From Rhizophagus clarus (Eukaryota; Glomeromycota; Glomeromycetes; Glomerales; Glomeraceae): a stretch of DNA of 64,000 bases. This document shows positions 24,130-36,659 of the stretch, one piece after another. The stretch is taken from assembly GCA_015698045.1 (NCBI GenBank), contig BLAL01000319.1, positions 806,001-870,000 on the forward strand, given 5' to 3'. A program made the translations under genes and the position numbers. The stretch's first letter is position 1, and each line of letters opens with the position of its first letter. The notes beneath the pieces were generated by a model. That model did not search any database. It was not told where the DNA came from and saw only the letters and a list, made by a program, of their open reading frames with translations.

Positions 24130-24661
24130 TATTATAAGGTAATAATCATGCTTTTAATTATGGGCGAAAATTAAACTAATATGATTTATCGTGGCTTTAT
24201 TTAAATGATGGTAACAGAAAAATAAATAATCAATATGAACTAGTTGTTTATTTCAGTGCTTTACATTATTATCAAGTAGATAAAAATTAAATATTTTAAC
24301 CATGTTTGATATCAATGAATTTATACTTATTATAATAATTGCTATTCAAGTTAATCATACAATATTATGATTTACAGAAAAAATTAGTTTAAATAAAGGT
24401 TAAATATACGATATATGACTAGAAAAATAACCTCTATAGCTAAAATCAAAATATTATAATTTCTAATAAATATGAATTTTTTATAGTTTCGTTAAATCTA
24501 AATTTAATTAAAAACATTTAATTTAAAAGGAATAATATAATAATATTAGAGACCAAATATACTTAAATACTTACAGTATATAAGAATAATTACATAAAAT
24601 AAATTTCAGGAAAAACAAAATATTATAATTGATGTTTTACGATTTGCATAAAGAGATTTTA

Positions 24662-26535
24662 TTAAGCATTATTGATTTGAAGTCTTTCTAACCTATTTTT
24701 TGCTTTCTCATAACCTTGTTTTGCAGATTTTTTATACCAATAAATTGCTTTGTTTATATCTTTTATAATTCCATCCCCATTTTCATACATTAAAGCAAGT
24801 CTATTTTGTGATCTTTTATCTCCTAAATTCGCTGCAGTTTGATGTAATTCAATTGCTTTTTGCTTATCAATTCCAGTCCCAATACCTTTATTATAACAAT
24901 GTCCTAGCATTTCCATTCCATCTGAATGACCTTCTTCAACTGATTGCTTAAATAATTTAAATGCTTTATTATGATCTTTTCCAACACCTTTTCCATCTTT
25001 ATAACAAAGACCAAGAATAAACATGGCTATCATATTTCCATTTTTTGCAGCTTTTTCATACAAATAAAAAGCTTTTTTAAAATCTTTTTCAACTCCTATT
25101 CCATTGGTATATCTATAACCAATTTCTAATTGTGCTGATGTATCATCTTTATTAGCTGCTTTTTTATAATATTTAAAAGCCAATTTGTCATCTTTTATAG
25201 TTCCATTCCCGTATTTATAACAATTACCAACAAAGAATTGCGCTAATGTATGGTTTTTTTCCGATGCATTAATAAACAAATTAAATGCTTTCTCATAATT
25301 TGAACTTGTTACAATTCCATAATAATTAAAAAATCCAAGTAAAAAAATAGAATTCGAATTAATTTGATTATTTAATAACCAATTATAAGTATCTTGTGCA
25401 TTTATACTATGGTCATTAAAAGATTCAATAACTTTCTGTTTAACTAATTTAGGTTTAATTCCTTTATTTAATAATTTATGGATAATAATATCATTCATCT
25501 CATCAACTATTATATTAAAATCTTTTTCAATTGAAAGATTTTTGTGTATACTTAATATTTCCATGGAATTAACTTCTTTAATTATATTTGGTCCTGGATT
25601 GTTGTTTGGCTGATTTATAAAATTTCTAATCAGATTTTCACGTAAATCTTTCGGCAAAATCTTTTTATATGGATAAACTTTGTCCAAAAATTCTTTATGA
25701 CTCAAATTAAAGAATTTAATAAATGGAATTAATCGTTGCAAAGTATTCTTTAAAGCATTAAAATCATCTTTTGAATAACTTGAAAGATCTGATGGAAGTT
25801 CAGGATTTTGAGCAATACCCCACTTAAGCACTTGCTCCCAAACTTGAATTACGTTCACTTGAAAGTTATCATGTTGAATAAGAGAAATCATACATTTTTC
25901 TGAAAGTGAAATAAAATCAATTGAATTAAAAATTTTTTCTGGTTCTTTAAACATTAATTTCATACAAAAATTTTGTAATTCCAAGAAAGAATCGTTCTCA
26001 AAGCTTGTTTGATATACCAAGTTAAAATTTTGTTCCATCCAATTTTTCTTATTTTCAATTAAAAAGGATTGTAAATGAGTTATTAATTCTTGAAGATTAA
26101 GTTCCCTAGCAGCAACCAAAATTTTAATAATATCTGAAATATCATATTCCTCTAAAGAAAGCCTTCCTCCATAAATATATCTAAAAAAAATAGAGAATAT
26201 TTAAATATTTTTGTAGAATTAAATTTTTTTTTTAAAAACAGTCGGTGTTATACATTATTTTAATTTTCTTACCTTAAGACCATTGGAAAAATTTCAGGTG
26301 AAATATTTGGTAATTTAATATGCACCAAAGTACCATCACCTTTCTTTTGATTAACATTAGTTGATAAAATTCTTCGCAAATAAGGGGAACGATAATTCAA
26401 TATAACCATATGACTCCGAAAAATTCTTACGTAAGGGTCATTACCAACTTCGATGGTTATATCATAAAATTCATTATCTTCTAAAATTTCAAGTAAATTT
26501 TGTGATAATTTTGGTAAAAATTTATTATCGTACAT
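24662..26535 (-). CDS. BTB-BACK-Sel1 repeat protein, intact
   Basis: Exon 1 is 26535-26273 and exon 2 is 26180-24662, giving 593 residues. Same plan and same phase-2 intron as its neighbour at 21432-23300: BTB (FYDITIEVG..PYVRIFRSHMVIL), BACK (VWEQVLKWGIAQNPELPSD), a linker (about residues 240-350), then about six Sel1-like repeats ending ...KSAKQGYEKAKNRLERLQ. The two proteins align end to end without gaps over most of their length. Differences concentrate in the Sel1 region, as expected if that half contacts partners. Flanks on both sides are homologous to those of the neighbour. A CACGTG site lies 179 bases upstream of the start, which is the family start (MYDNKF). Confidence 0.9.
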
Positions 26536-26713
26536 TATGACCGACTTTCGACTTTCAAAGAAATGAAAGAAATACCTTTATTTATTTGGAATTTCGGTCC
26601 GAAATCCGTAATAACCTGGCTGATCACCATGTGTTTGCCATATTTGGATTATTCACCTTTCTTATTGGTTTTCATCATTATTATTTACGATTGGCTTAAT
26701 TTCTTGAAAATTT

Positions 26714-26719
26714 CACGTG
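26714..26719. promoter_or_regulatory. CACGTG palindrome upstream of the 26535 gene
   Basis: TTTCACGTGACATA, 179 bases upstream of the start codon. Confidence 0.45.
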
Positions 26720-28089
26720 ACATAAAGTCAAAATTATTATAAAATTATTTTTGTTCTAATTTAACAAACAGATTTATTTATTCATTTAAGAAAGGTCTAT
26801 TTTTTCAAATATAAATAACTGGAATGTACCACTTATATTGAATTTTTATTTATCATGTGAAAAATAAAAAAAAATAAAACAGCATGCGGCGAAAAAGAAG
26901 TTTATCATGCAATATTTATTTGGTAATTTTCGATATAAAGAAGTCGAGGAACTTGGATACGTGGTAGATGATGTTGAATACTTGTGAAAAAGATCGGTGT
27001 TGGAGATGATAGTGCAGTCCTAAGAAGCAAGTAAATAAAAACTTGTCAAATTCCAGTTGAAGGTATGAAAATAAATGATGATTCTTGAATAATAAAGTGA
27101 TAATTTCTCAAAATACATCAAACACATATGAAATTCAGGAAATAAAGCAGTTTAATTATTTTATTGTTTACTTAATTTGTAAAAATTGTACTGTACTTAT
27201 CTGTTATATGATGAATTTGGAAATTCGACAGCATAGTAAGTAACGATGATGATCGTGTTTTTTAATATAGGCGACAAAATTAAATTAATAAATTTCATTT
27301 TAATTGATCGTGACTTTATTTAAAGTAAAATTAATCGGAAAATTATTAATGAACTAGTATTTTATTTCAGAACCTTAAAGAGAACTTATTTTTAACTGCA
27401 AATATTAAATAAATTATTTATATCAGGAATTTTTTTCCGTTTGAAATCCACATGAAAATCCACATCAAATACCGTGGAAAATATGTGGAACTATGCGATA
27501 TTTAGTGCAATTTTAACCATAACGATAGTAATTTATGTTAATTCTATGCTAATTAACTTAATAATGTAATATTATTATTAATTTATTATTTAAGATTAAT
27601 TTACCGCAGAAAATAATAAATGTTAAATATTTAATATAAGACTAGAATAAGAACTGCCATAACTAATCACAATATTACAAAGCTAAATCTTTTTTTATAT
27701 TTGATTTATTTTCATTAAAATCTCAATAAAGTAAATTTAATTACTTTTATGTTAAAAACCAGGAAAAATATAACTAGGGATCCAATATACTTAAGAATAA
27801 AAGAAAATATATTTAAATAATTATACAAAATATGTAAAAAACTTGAAAAGCAACAGCAGATATTGCAGATCACCAGATCTCTCGTGTTATTTTTTTCTGA
27901 CTTTTTTACACTTCTGAGTCCGGTGACTGTCTACATAAAATACGCATGATTGTACGATCGGACTGCACTGCGTAAGGTATTACCATTATATTATTCATTA
28001 TGATGCCTTGTAAAATTTCCAGGAAAATAAAATATTATAATTATTAATTATCTTAGAGTTATAGTAAAATTTTGTATAAAGTAATTTAT
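26720..28089. other. Array spacer between Sel1 genes
   Basis: Non-coding. It shares blocks with 23500-24660 (GTAGATGATGTTGA, AAATTCCAGTTGAA, CTTGAATAAT, GAAATAAAGCAGTTTAATT), showing that the duplicated unit includes its spacer. At about 27860-27985 a less AT-rich segment has no counterpart in the other spacer. Confidence 0.6.
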
Positions 28090-30431
28090 TAAATCAATGA
28101 AGCTTTTTTAAACTATTTTTTGCTTTTTAATTTGCAGATCTATTATACCAATAATAAATTGCTTTACTATATCCTTTGTAATTCTATTGTCATTTTCATA
28201 CATTAAAGCAAGATTATTTTGTGCTACTTTATTCCTAAATTTGCAGCATTTTGAATGCCCTTTGTTTATTCCGATACCATCATCGTAACAATTTCCTAAC
28301 ATTGTTATCCATTAGAACATCGTCCTTCAGCTGATTGCTTAAATAATTCAAAGTCTTTATTATAATCTTTTTCAGCACTAATTCCATTTTTATAACAAAG
28401 ACCAAGATTACGCATAACTATTATATTACCATTATTTGCAGCTTTTTCAATCAAATAATAAAGGCCTTTTTAAAGCTTTTTTAATTTCTATTCCATAAAT
28501 AAAGCAAAAGCTAATTTCTTGATTGTCCCATTGCATAATTTTTATTAACCATTTTTTCATAATATTCAAAGGCTGATTTATCATTTTTTATAGTTCCATA
28601 TCCATAATTATATAAATTACCGATGAAAGATTGTCTAAAGTATGATTTTTCTGATGTGTTAATAAATAGATCAGTAAAAAGAAATCCAGCTATAAATATC
28701 TTGTACAATAATATTATGGCCACTAAAATATTCAGTAACTTTTTGTTTTACTAATTCATATTTAATTCCTTCATTTAATAATTTATGGATAAAATAATTT
28801 ATTTCATCATCTATTATATTAAAATCTTTTCCAATTGAAAGAAATTTTTGTATATTTAATATTACTATAGAATCAATTTCTTTAGTTATATTCGGTTCTA
28901 GATTATTGTTTTTCTGATTTACAAAATGTCTAATAAGATTTTCACGCAAATCTTTTGGAAAAATCTTTTCATACGATGGTCTTTGTCCAAAAAATCTTTA
29001 TGACTCAATTAATAAATGGAATTAATTGTTGTAAATACTCTTTAAGGTATTAAAATCATCTTTTAAATAATTCGAAAGATCTGACGGAAGTTCAGGACTG
29101 CAAATAATACCTCATTTAAGCACTTGTTCCCAAACTTGAATAACGTTCACTTGAAAATTATCATATTTAATAAGAGAAATCATACATTTTTCTGTTAGTG
29201 AAATAAAATCAATTGAATTAAAAATTTTTCTGGTTTTTTAAACATTATTTCCGTACAAAAACTTGTATATCAAACAAGTTTTTGGGAACGATTCTTTCTT
29301 GAAATTACAAAGTTAAAATTTTGTTCCATCAAATCTTTCTTATTTTCAATTAAAAAATTATTTTAAATGAATGATTAATTCTTAAAGACTGAGTTACTGG
29401 CAGCAACCAAGTTTTTAATAGTATCTGAAGTACCATATTCCTCTAAGAAAACCTTCCCCTGTAAATATACCTAAAAAAAAAAGGTCATTATAGTATATTA
29501 TTCTAATTCTCTTACATTAAATCATTTTAAAAGTTTCAGATGAAATATTCGGTAGCTTAATATGCACGAAAGTTCCATCATCTTCCTTTTTATTAACATT
29601 AGCGTTAATTGATAAAATTCTTCGCAAATAGGCGCGTATAAGGGGAACGATAATTTAAAATAACCATATGAGAACAAAAAATTTTACGTGAGGGTCACTA
29701 CCAACTAGGGATTGGAATCGATTCTATCAAAATCGAATTAATCGAAAATCGAATCGTCTGAATAGAATCGATTAATCGAATCTAAAAATCGAATCTCAAT
29801 AAATCAATTATTTTGATATTATGGCGCAGCGAAATTAATCATGCCATTTCTATAACTAAAAAAAATCCCATCAAATTACTAAAAACGTGGATAAAATTAA
29901 AGATTCTGCACTTGAACATTCTGGCCGATACTATAATGCCGGTCAGAATTATGAATTAATGCGACAAATAAAAATTTCCCATTTTTATCTAAAACAATAT
30001 ATTATTTAATTAGAATAGAATTGGTATATTACAATTTATTATAATAATAATTTATAATATTGTCGTACTGTTTGGGCTAAAAACCGAATTTAATTTTAAT
30101 TGTTAATCATTTAAATCCAACTTAATAAAGCAATATCTCATAATTTCATGACAACCTACATCTGAAACAGGTTCGGATGATATTGCACATATTAGAAAAT
30201 CACATTGCAATATTATATTAATTCGATTAGATTCGATTAATCGAAATCGAAAATCGAATCCCCGAATCGAAACTTGGATACGATTAATCGAATCTTTAAT
30301 CGATTCTTGAGATTTGATATTCGATTGAATCGATTCCAATCCCTACTACCAACTTCAATGATCATGACATAAAATTCATTATTTTCTAAAACTTCAAGTA
30401 AATTTGAGACAATTGATTTACTATCGTACAT
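28090..30431 (-). pseudogene. BTB-BACK-Sel1 pseudogene (third array unit)
   Basis: The start (30431, MYDSKS..., then ENNEFY) and first BTB strands are followed by a 640-bp hAT-type element (29706-30345). BTB resumes at about 29697 (minus strand), and the intron donor near 29515 is weakened. Exon 2 from about 29470 has many small deletions: the BACK segments CFKEPEKIF, SLIKYDNF and VWEQVLK can be picked out in shifting frames, and parts of the linker are open (28949-28671). Sel1 remnants with gaps run to about 28090. Without the insertion and its duplicated octamer, its spacing to the next unit is about 3248 bp, against 3235 bp between the other two. So it belongs to the same tandem array and has simply decayed longer or faster. 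Confidence 0.88.
29706..30345. mobile_element. 640-bp non-autonomous hAT-type element inside the pseudogene
   Basis: Termini are TAGGGATTGGAATCGATTC and its exact complement. The octamer CTACCAAC flanks both ends (29698-29705 and 30346-30353). The target is the conserved BTB coding block GGTCA-TACCAACTTC, intact in all paralogues, which proves an insertion. Subterminal regions repeat ATCGAATC/GATTCGAT many times. No transposase frame is present. The 8-bp duplication and TAGGG end fit hAT. Confidence 0.93.
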
Positions 30432-32784
30432 TATAACCGACTTTTTGACTTTCAAAGAAATAAAATAAATACGATAATTCTAACTATTATTCGACTTATT
30501 TGGTAAGTTTCAGAAACTTGAAGATATTTCGGCTGAAACAGGAAACAAGACCTAAGCATCTGAATGTTACGACATTTCCAAAAAAAAAATCAATAACTCG
30601 TGATTTATTTTAGTGATTATATCAAAAAATGGTTTACCGAAAATTTTGACAAAAAATTTGTTATTATCATAAAATTTCATTATATCCTAAAATTTCAAGT
30701 AAATCATTAGATAACTTGCAAATAATCATAAATATACATAATTATCGAGTGATAACATTTTTCCTATATTTGGATAATATTCATTTAAAATAAAACATTT
30801 ACTGAAAATGAAATGAAATCATTTGAATTAAAAATATTTTCTTGATTTTAAATATTTGTAACTAACAAAAAAATATATATGAGATTTACGTAATATTGTA
30901 ATAATTTACTATTCGAACAATAATTTAAAATGACGTAATGTTTTTTCAGTACATGTAGTACAATAATATTGCGTAGCTTGAAACACTTTCACAAGTATTT
31001 TTTTTTTATTTAGCGAAATAATCTATTGATTAATATAATATACTATTAGTCATTACAAAATGTTACACATGTACATTTGTAAAATGTTATTAATCAATCA
31101 AACACATAAAATGGGATACTCCTTTTCTTACTCTCTTTACTTCTCTTTCCTTTCTCATACCTTCACTTCTTTTTCTCTTTCTGTTGCTTGTTAAGTATGG
31201 TATAAAGGTAAGATTATAACAACCTTCAACCACCTCCATATTTTAAACCCGTATAGATACGCACATATTAAACGGTCACGAGTCACGACTTCACGCACGT
31301 AAGCCATACTTAAACAATCATTTAATAAATTTGGGTAGAGAAACCTGTGTTTGTTGCCCGGTCGTTCTTTCCCACATTGCGTATATATACAACGTATTTA
31401 TGTATGTATGTACATAGTACGTATTGTGTATATATGTAAACCAAATAAAGTGTTAGATGGGGAAATGAGAAAGCTTATTTTTGACTAGAAAAAAATAATT
31501 TCTTTCTTGTTTTGATGCAATTTTTGCGTTATTAATTAAAAAATTTCACAAAAAAATATTTCCTTTCTTGCTCCCATGCAAGTTTTTAACGCGATTTTTG
31601 CATAGGTAGCAGTACCTGGAGCCAGAGTATAACTAAAAAAACACAGCACAGTTTGTCAAATGGCAGATTTTGGTACATCTTTACTCAATGTTTGTTCTTA
31701 ACAACCCAAATATTGTTTATTTTATTTTTCGTTGTATTATTTTATTAATTATAAACTGGTTGCAGAAGGTGGTTACTGGTAGGTACTTTTTCTTACCTGA
31801 ACGATGCTTGCCACCTCTACGTGGTGTTCGGGAGAAACAGTTGTTTGTTAATCTACAATAAACTGGCCAAGAGCAAGCAAATAATATCTCGCATATTTTT
31901 AAATAAATTCTTTCTACTTCATTTTGTTCTTTATTTCAGAATATGATTTAATATATATTTTTTATGGCATATCTGCGAGAAAGTAATTTAAACATGTATT
32001 ATCACGTTATTACTCACTTTCTTTTAAAAGAATATACTTAAAATATGGTAATAATTTTATTTATTTGATAAACTGTCAATGGGTCGATAATTGTTCCAAT
32101 ATTAAGTGTAAATATTTGCAAGTTGACATTATTAATGATTTATATGTATAGGATGTTTTTCAACATTATTGCCTTTTGAAATTTATAAAATTTTTTGACG
32201 GGTTATAACGATAATATTACGTAGCAACTACATCAAAGTCACGCTAAATTTTAAAACACATTTTTTTGATATATAAAAAGCTTTACTAGAAAAAATTATA
32301 ACCGTTTTATTATAAATATATAATTTTTTTTCGCAAAAAATAATACTCTTAACTATATTACACGTATGACACTTCAAGTGAAAGAAAATTCGGTTTACAC
32401 TTAGTAATTCGGAGATATTTGTGTTAGTGTTTAATTTTTCTTTATTTTCTTATTATTTACCTAGTACCATTACAGTCTAGATAGGTCTTGACTTGATAAG
32501 TTGATTAGGTTGATAAATGGAAAGGTGGACAGCCGCTCAAGTGGGCTGCACATGATTATTAGTTTAGATTATGTTCGTATATCTGTACGTTATTCTCAGT
32601 GTTATTACTTCTTATGTGGTCACTTACAGACTTTAAAAATCAGTCTACGATTTGTATCATGTGATGTTCTGGTCTTCACATGACATGATCGTCATAGTAC
32701 ATTTTTTTCCGAAGTTGATCATCCAGGTGAACCAAACTTCGCTTTTTTACTTTCTCTTTCTTTTGAAATACAAAAATTCTTATA
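30432..32784. other. Non-coding stretch
   Basis: No gene supported. At 31105-31190 there is a pyrimidine-rich strand (CTTTTCTTACTCTCTTTACT and more). At 31400-31440 there is an alternating TATG/TACG run. Open frames at 31670-31861 and 32501-32683 show no family signal. A CACATGA variant of the upstream motif lies at about 32675. Confidence 0.5.
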
Positions 32785-33080
32785 ATGGATGATAATACAT
32801 TTTTGTCAAAATTATCACAAAATTTACTTGAAATATTAGAAGATAATGAATTTTATGATACTATCATTGAAGTTGGTAATGACCCTTACGTAAAAATATT
32901 TCATGCTCATACAGTTATTTTGTATTATCGTTCACCTTATTTGCGAAGAATTTTATCGACTTATATTAATGAAAAGAAAAATGACGGAACTTTGGCACAT
33001 ATTAAGTTACCAAACATCCAACCTAAAATTTTTCAAATAATCTTAAGGTAAGAAAAACTTGAAAAAATTATGATTTGTTT

Positions 33081-33113
<33 letters not shown>

Positions 33114-34274
33114 TTATTTACCGTACATAATTTTTTTTTTAAAAGATATATTTATGGAGGAAGGCTTTCTTTAGAAGAATATGATAATTCAGATATAATT
33201 AAAATTTTAGTCGCCGCCAGTGAACTTAGTCTTCAAGAATTAATCACTCATTTACAATTATTTTTAATTAAAGATAAAAATAATTGGATCAAACAAAATT
33301 TTAATTTGATATTTCAAACAAGTTTTAATAATGATTCTTTCTTAAAATTACAAAGTTTTTGTACGGAATTAATGACTAAAGGACCAGAAAAAATTTTTAA
33401 TTCAATTGATTTCAATTCAATTTCAGAAAAGTGTTTAATCTCTCTTATTCAAAATGATAATATTCAAATGGATGATATTAAAGTTTGGGAAAATGTTCTA
33501 AAATGGGGTATTGCTCAAAATCCTGAACTTCCTTCAGATCCTTCGAATTATTCAAAAGATGATTTTAATCTTTTAAAAAATACTTTGCAACAATGTATTC
33601 CTTTTATTAAATTTTATAATTTAACTTCTGAAGAATTTCTGAATAAGGTATATCCATATAAAAAAATTATACCTAAAGAGTTACGTGAGAATTTACTTAA
33701 ATATTTTTTGAATCCTAATAACCAATCCATTAAAAAATCAAAAAATATTGATTCAAAACTTATTACAAATCAACATGCTGAATTAATCTCGAAATGGATT
33801 GATCGATTAAAAATTACTGACGAGATAAAAAGCTCATATGAATTCAAATTAATTTTTCGTGGATCCAGAGATGGATTCTCTCCTAGCAAATTTCATGAAA
33901 TCTGTGATAATCAATCTCATACTATAGCAATTATTAAAGTGAAAGATAGTAATGAAATTATTGGAGGATATAATCCAATCATCTGGAAATCTGATGGCAG
34001 TTGGAGTACTACTAAAGATAGTTTTATATTTTCTTTTAAGGATAAGGATAGTAGTGAAAATTTTATTTTAAGTCGAGTAAATAATACATCATTTGCCATA
34101 TATAATAGCGATTGTTACGGTCCGTCATTTGGTCTTGGTGACCTTACGTTAATGGGAAAGAAGTTTTATAATTTAAGCTATTGTTATTGTTCTATATATG
34201 AAAATCGGATTAGAGAAACTGTGAACAAATTTTCTGTAGAAGAATATGAAATATTTCAAATCATGAAAGATTAA
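32785..34274 (+). CDS. BTB-BACK-TLDc protein, intact
   Basis: Exon 1 is 32785-33047 and exon 2 is 33146-34274, giving 463 residues. The phase-2 intron contains a T run of about 27 bases. BTB spans about residues 10-115 (FYDTIIEVG..PYVKIFHAHTVIL..RSPYLRRIL + YIYGGRLSL), BACK about 120-235 (FCTELM..PEKIF, VWENVLKWGIAQNP, SKDDF), and TLDc about 285-460 (FRGSRDGF, FHEICD, IIGGYNPIIWKS, SFIFSF, NFILSRV, YGPSFGLGDL, FSVEEYEIFQ). TLDc domains are associated with protection from oxidative stress and with V-ATPase regulation. With BTB-BACK the protein may be a Cullin-3 adaptor; both roles are family inference. A frame running upstream through the intron T-run is an artefact; the AG|A acceptor at 33145 gives the conserved junction. 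This is the cleanest TLDc member here. Confidence 0.92.
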
Positions 34275-35235
34275 TTTATTATTTAAGATCGAAAGAATAT
34301 TTTTTTCGTCACAATATTTCAATAAAGTTTTGAATTCATTTTATTATAAAATTTTCCAGCGATTATTCTCTATTTCTTATTTCTTATTTTATTATTAAAT
34401 TTTGATAGTAGCAGTATAATTTCAGATTTGTGCATATAATATAAATGCGTATACCTTGGGACTGTAATATCTTGTGAACCACAAACCTTGTAACATATCA
34501 CTTTATTTTTGTTGAATGTATCTTAAAATAAATTTAGAGGATAAAATCTCGTAAGTACACATTTATATGTAAATTTTTATTTATATATTATATACTGTAA
34601 TTCCATAAGCATAATTCCAATGATTGATAACTTATAATATATTATATGTGTATTATTTATAACAAGTTATAATAATTGAACCAGCCAATATTAATTTTTC
34701 TATACTTCTTCACTCGCATTTTATTAAGCACAAGCTAATTACTATGAAATGAATGAACACTAAAGCAACTGGATTTATTGGAACTTACTGTAAATACAAT
34801 GTATGATATTGATACAAACTTTCTATCATAATTTTACTACAAACATATAAAAAACAAGTTATAGTACTTTGAGAGCCTAAGTGATAAATCATCAGGAATA
34901 TCATTTATTTTAAAGTCACTTAAAGCAGTTCTTTAGCGGGGATCAATTTAATGCACGATATTTAAATATTATTTTTTTTAAATTTTTTTTTAAGATCATT
35001 TTCTAATATAAAATAATTTATAGCTTGTAAATGCAATATTATGACATGTAAGCATTAAAAAGTAATTATAAATGTAATAATGCAAATATCTTATCCTTTT
35101 CGACTTTAAGAAATATTACATAGAATTTCTATCACTAAACTAATTTTTGCACGATTATGTAATCAGAAACTGTAGTGCAAATCAATAAACTGAACTAATC
35201 TGGCGAGGATAACAATTATTCGTGAAGTATAGAGT
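34275..35235. other. Non-coding stretch
   Basis: AT-rich 3' flank and spacer; nothing supported. Confidence 0.5.
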
Positions 35236-35884
35236 CCCTATAAAAAATAAGTGTCCGGATAATGTCCAGAAAATGTCCAGAAAAATTATCTAAAATATTG
35301 TCCGGAAATTCTGGACACTGTGTATCCGGAAACTGTTCCAAAAACACTGCATTTTCGGGATATTAGGAAATTGTCCAGAAATTGTCCAGAAATGTATTTT
35401 CATAAAATTTGCCACAAAAGATGATCAATGGATAGATGATCATCATTATTCCTTAACCCAAAATTTTTATATCATAGATATATAGTATTTTTGCCTGCTC
35501 TGCAATTTTAATTGGTACGACAGAAAAGGTTTTGAATGTCAGTTTTGTGCTTTTTGCATTTTTTTACAAAATTAATTTATCCTTTTTTGGAAATAGTATC
35601 CAGAATTTGTCCTGAACTTTTTCATGTCCGGAATTTGTCTATCTGGTTTTTTTACTATGTCCAGAATTTGTCCAGGTTTAACTGTCCAGAATTTATCTAA
35701 AATTTTATACCGAACAAATACTGGACGAATTCTGGACAAAGTTAGGACATGTCAAAATTTTAAGTATCAGAAGTGTGTCAGACATGTACCAAAAAAGTGG
35801 ACATTTTCCGGACACATCAGATTTATTCCGGACATTTTCCAGACATTTTTGATAACATTTTCCGGACATTTATTTTTTATAGGG
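35236..35884. mobile_element. 649-bp inverted-repeat element with TGTCCGGA reiterations
   Basis: Ends are CCCTATAAAAAATAAGTGTC (35236) and, on the other strand, CCCTATAAAAAATAAATGTC (from 35884). Both ends are followed inward by CGGA-AATGTC. The trinucleotide AGT flanks both sides (35233-35235, 35885-35887), a possible 3-bp target duplication. Inside, TGTCC(A/G)GA or its complement recurs more than fifteen times, densest within about 180 bases of each end. There is no transposase. The open frame at 35624-35920 is read from these repeats, not a gene. Superfamily uncertain. Confidence 0.75.
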
Positions 35885-36659
35885 AGTTATAAATGTTTCA
35901 AATCTTGCAAATTGACCTAAAACTAATAATTATTTGTTTATTTCACTATCTTAATTTACGATAAGCCGCCATTTTAATCTCAATTATTTAGCAAAAGAAC
36001 ATATCTTTTTTGACAAAGATAGAAGCATTATATCTTTCAGTTTTTCACAGTTGCAAATTATTAATAGCTCACTCAATGAAAAATTAATAGTTTCAGTGTC
36101 ATTACTAAAGTCATATGATTTGATTAAATGAATAAGTTAATTAAAATGAATTTCTTTTTAACAAGATACAGCAAAACCTCATTAATATAAGCTTTAATTA
36201 GCTTATTTAACATATATGTCTATGCAAAATAATACAATAGTTAAGTTTTTATACAAATATCAAGATTTAGACGGAATCATAGGAAATTTCGACCTATATT
36301 ACAATAATTTACTCATAAGCGGTCAAAAACAATTTAAGTAGCAATGAAATATAAAAACTGGAACGAAAAAAATGTTTACCTTATAAATTTCATAAATCAT
36401 TTCTATGGGTCATTACTGCACAATTGTAAAAAGAAGCCTTAAAGAATCAAATATTGGAAATATTAGCCCAATTATAATTTGGAGCAATCATTTAAGCATG
36501 GTGATAAAGGTAATTTTCTGTGCGCTTGTTTATCGCGATTATTGTGATTATAAGATACTCTGGCATTTCAAAATTGATATTTATATTTAAAGATAAACTT
36601 TTAGACCTTTTTTAATTTGATCACGGAATAACGGGATAAATTTTCAAAATACCAACTTT

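Noticed and set aside
30103..30455. Minus-strand frames with IEVGSRDWNRFNRIS text
   Set aside because: They run through the end of the inserted hAT-type element; not a real fusion protein.
33075..33140. Phe-rich N-terminus before RYIYGG
   Set aside because: It is the T-run of the intron; the acceptor at 33145 gives the conserved junction.
35624..35920. 98-codon frame with CxxF/VRTCQ repeats
   Set aside because: Produced by the TGTCCGGA reiterations of the transposon; no independent support.
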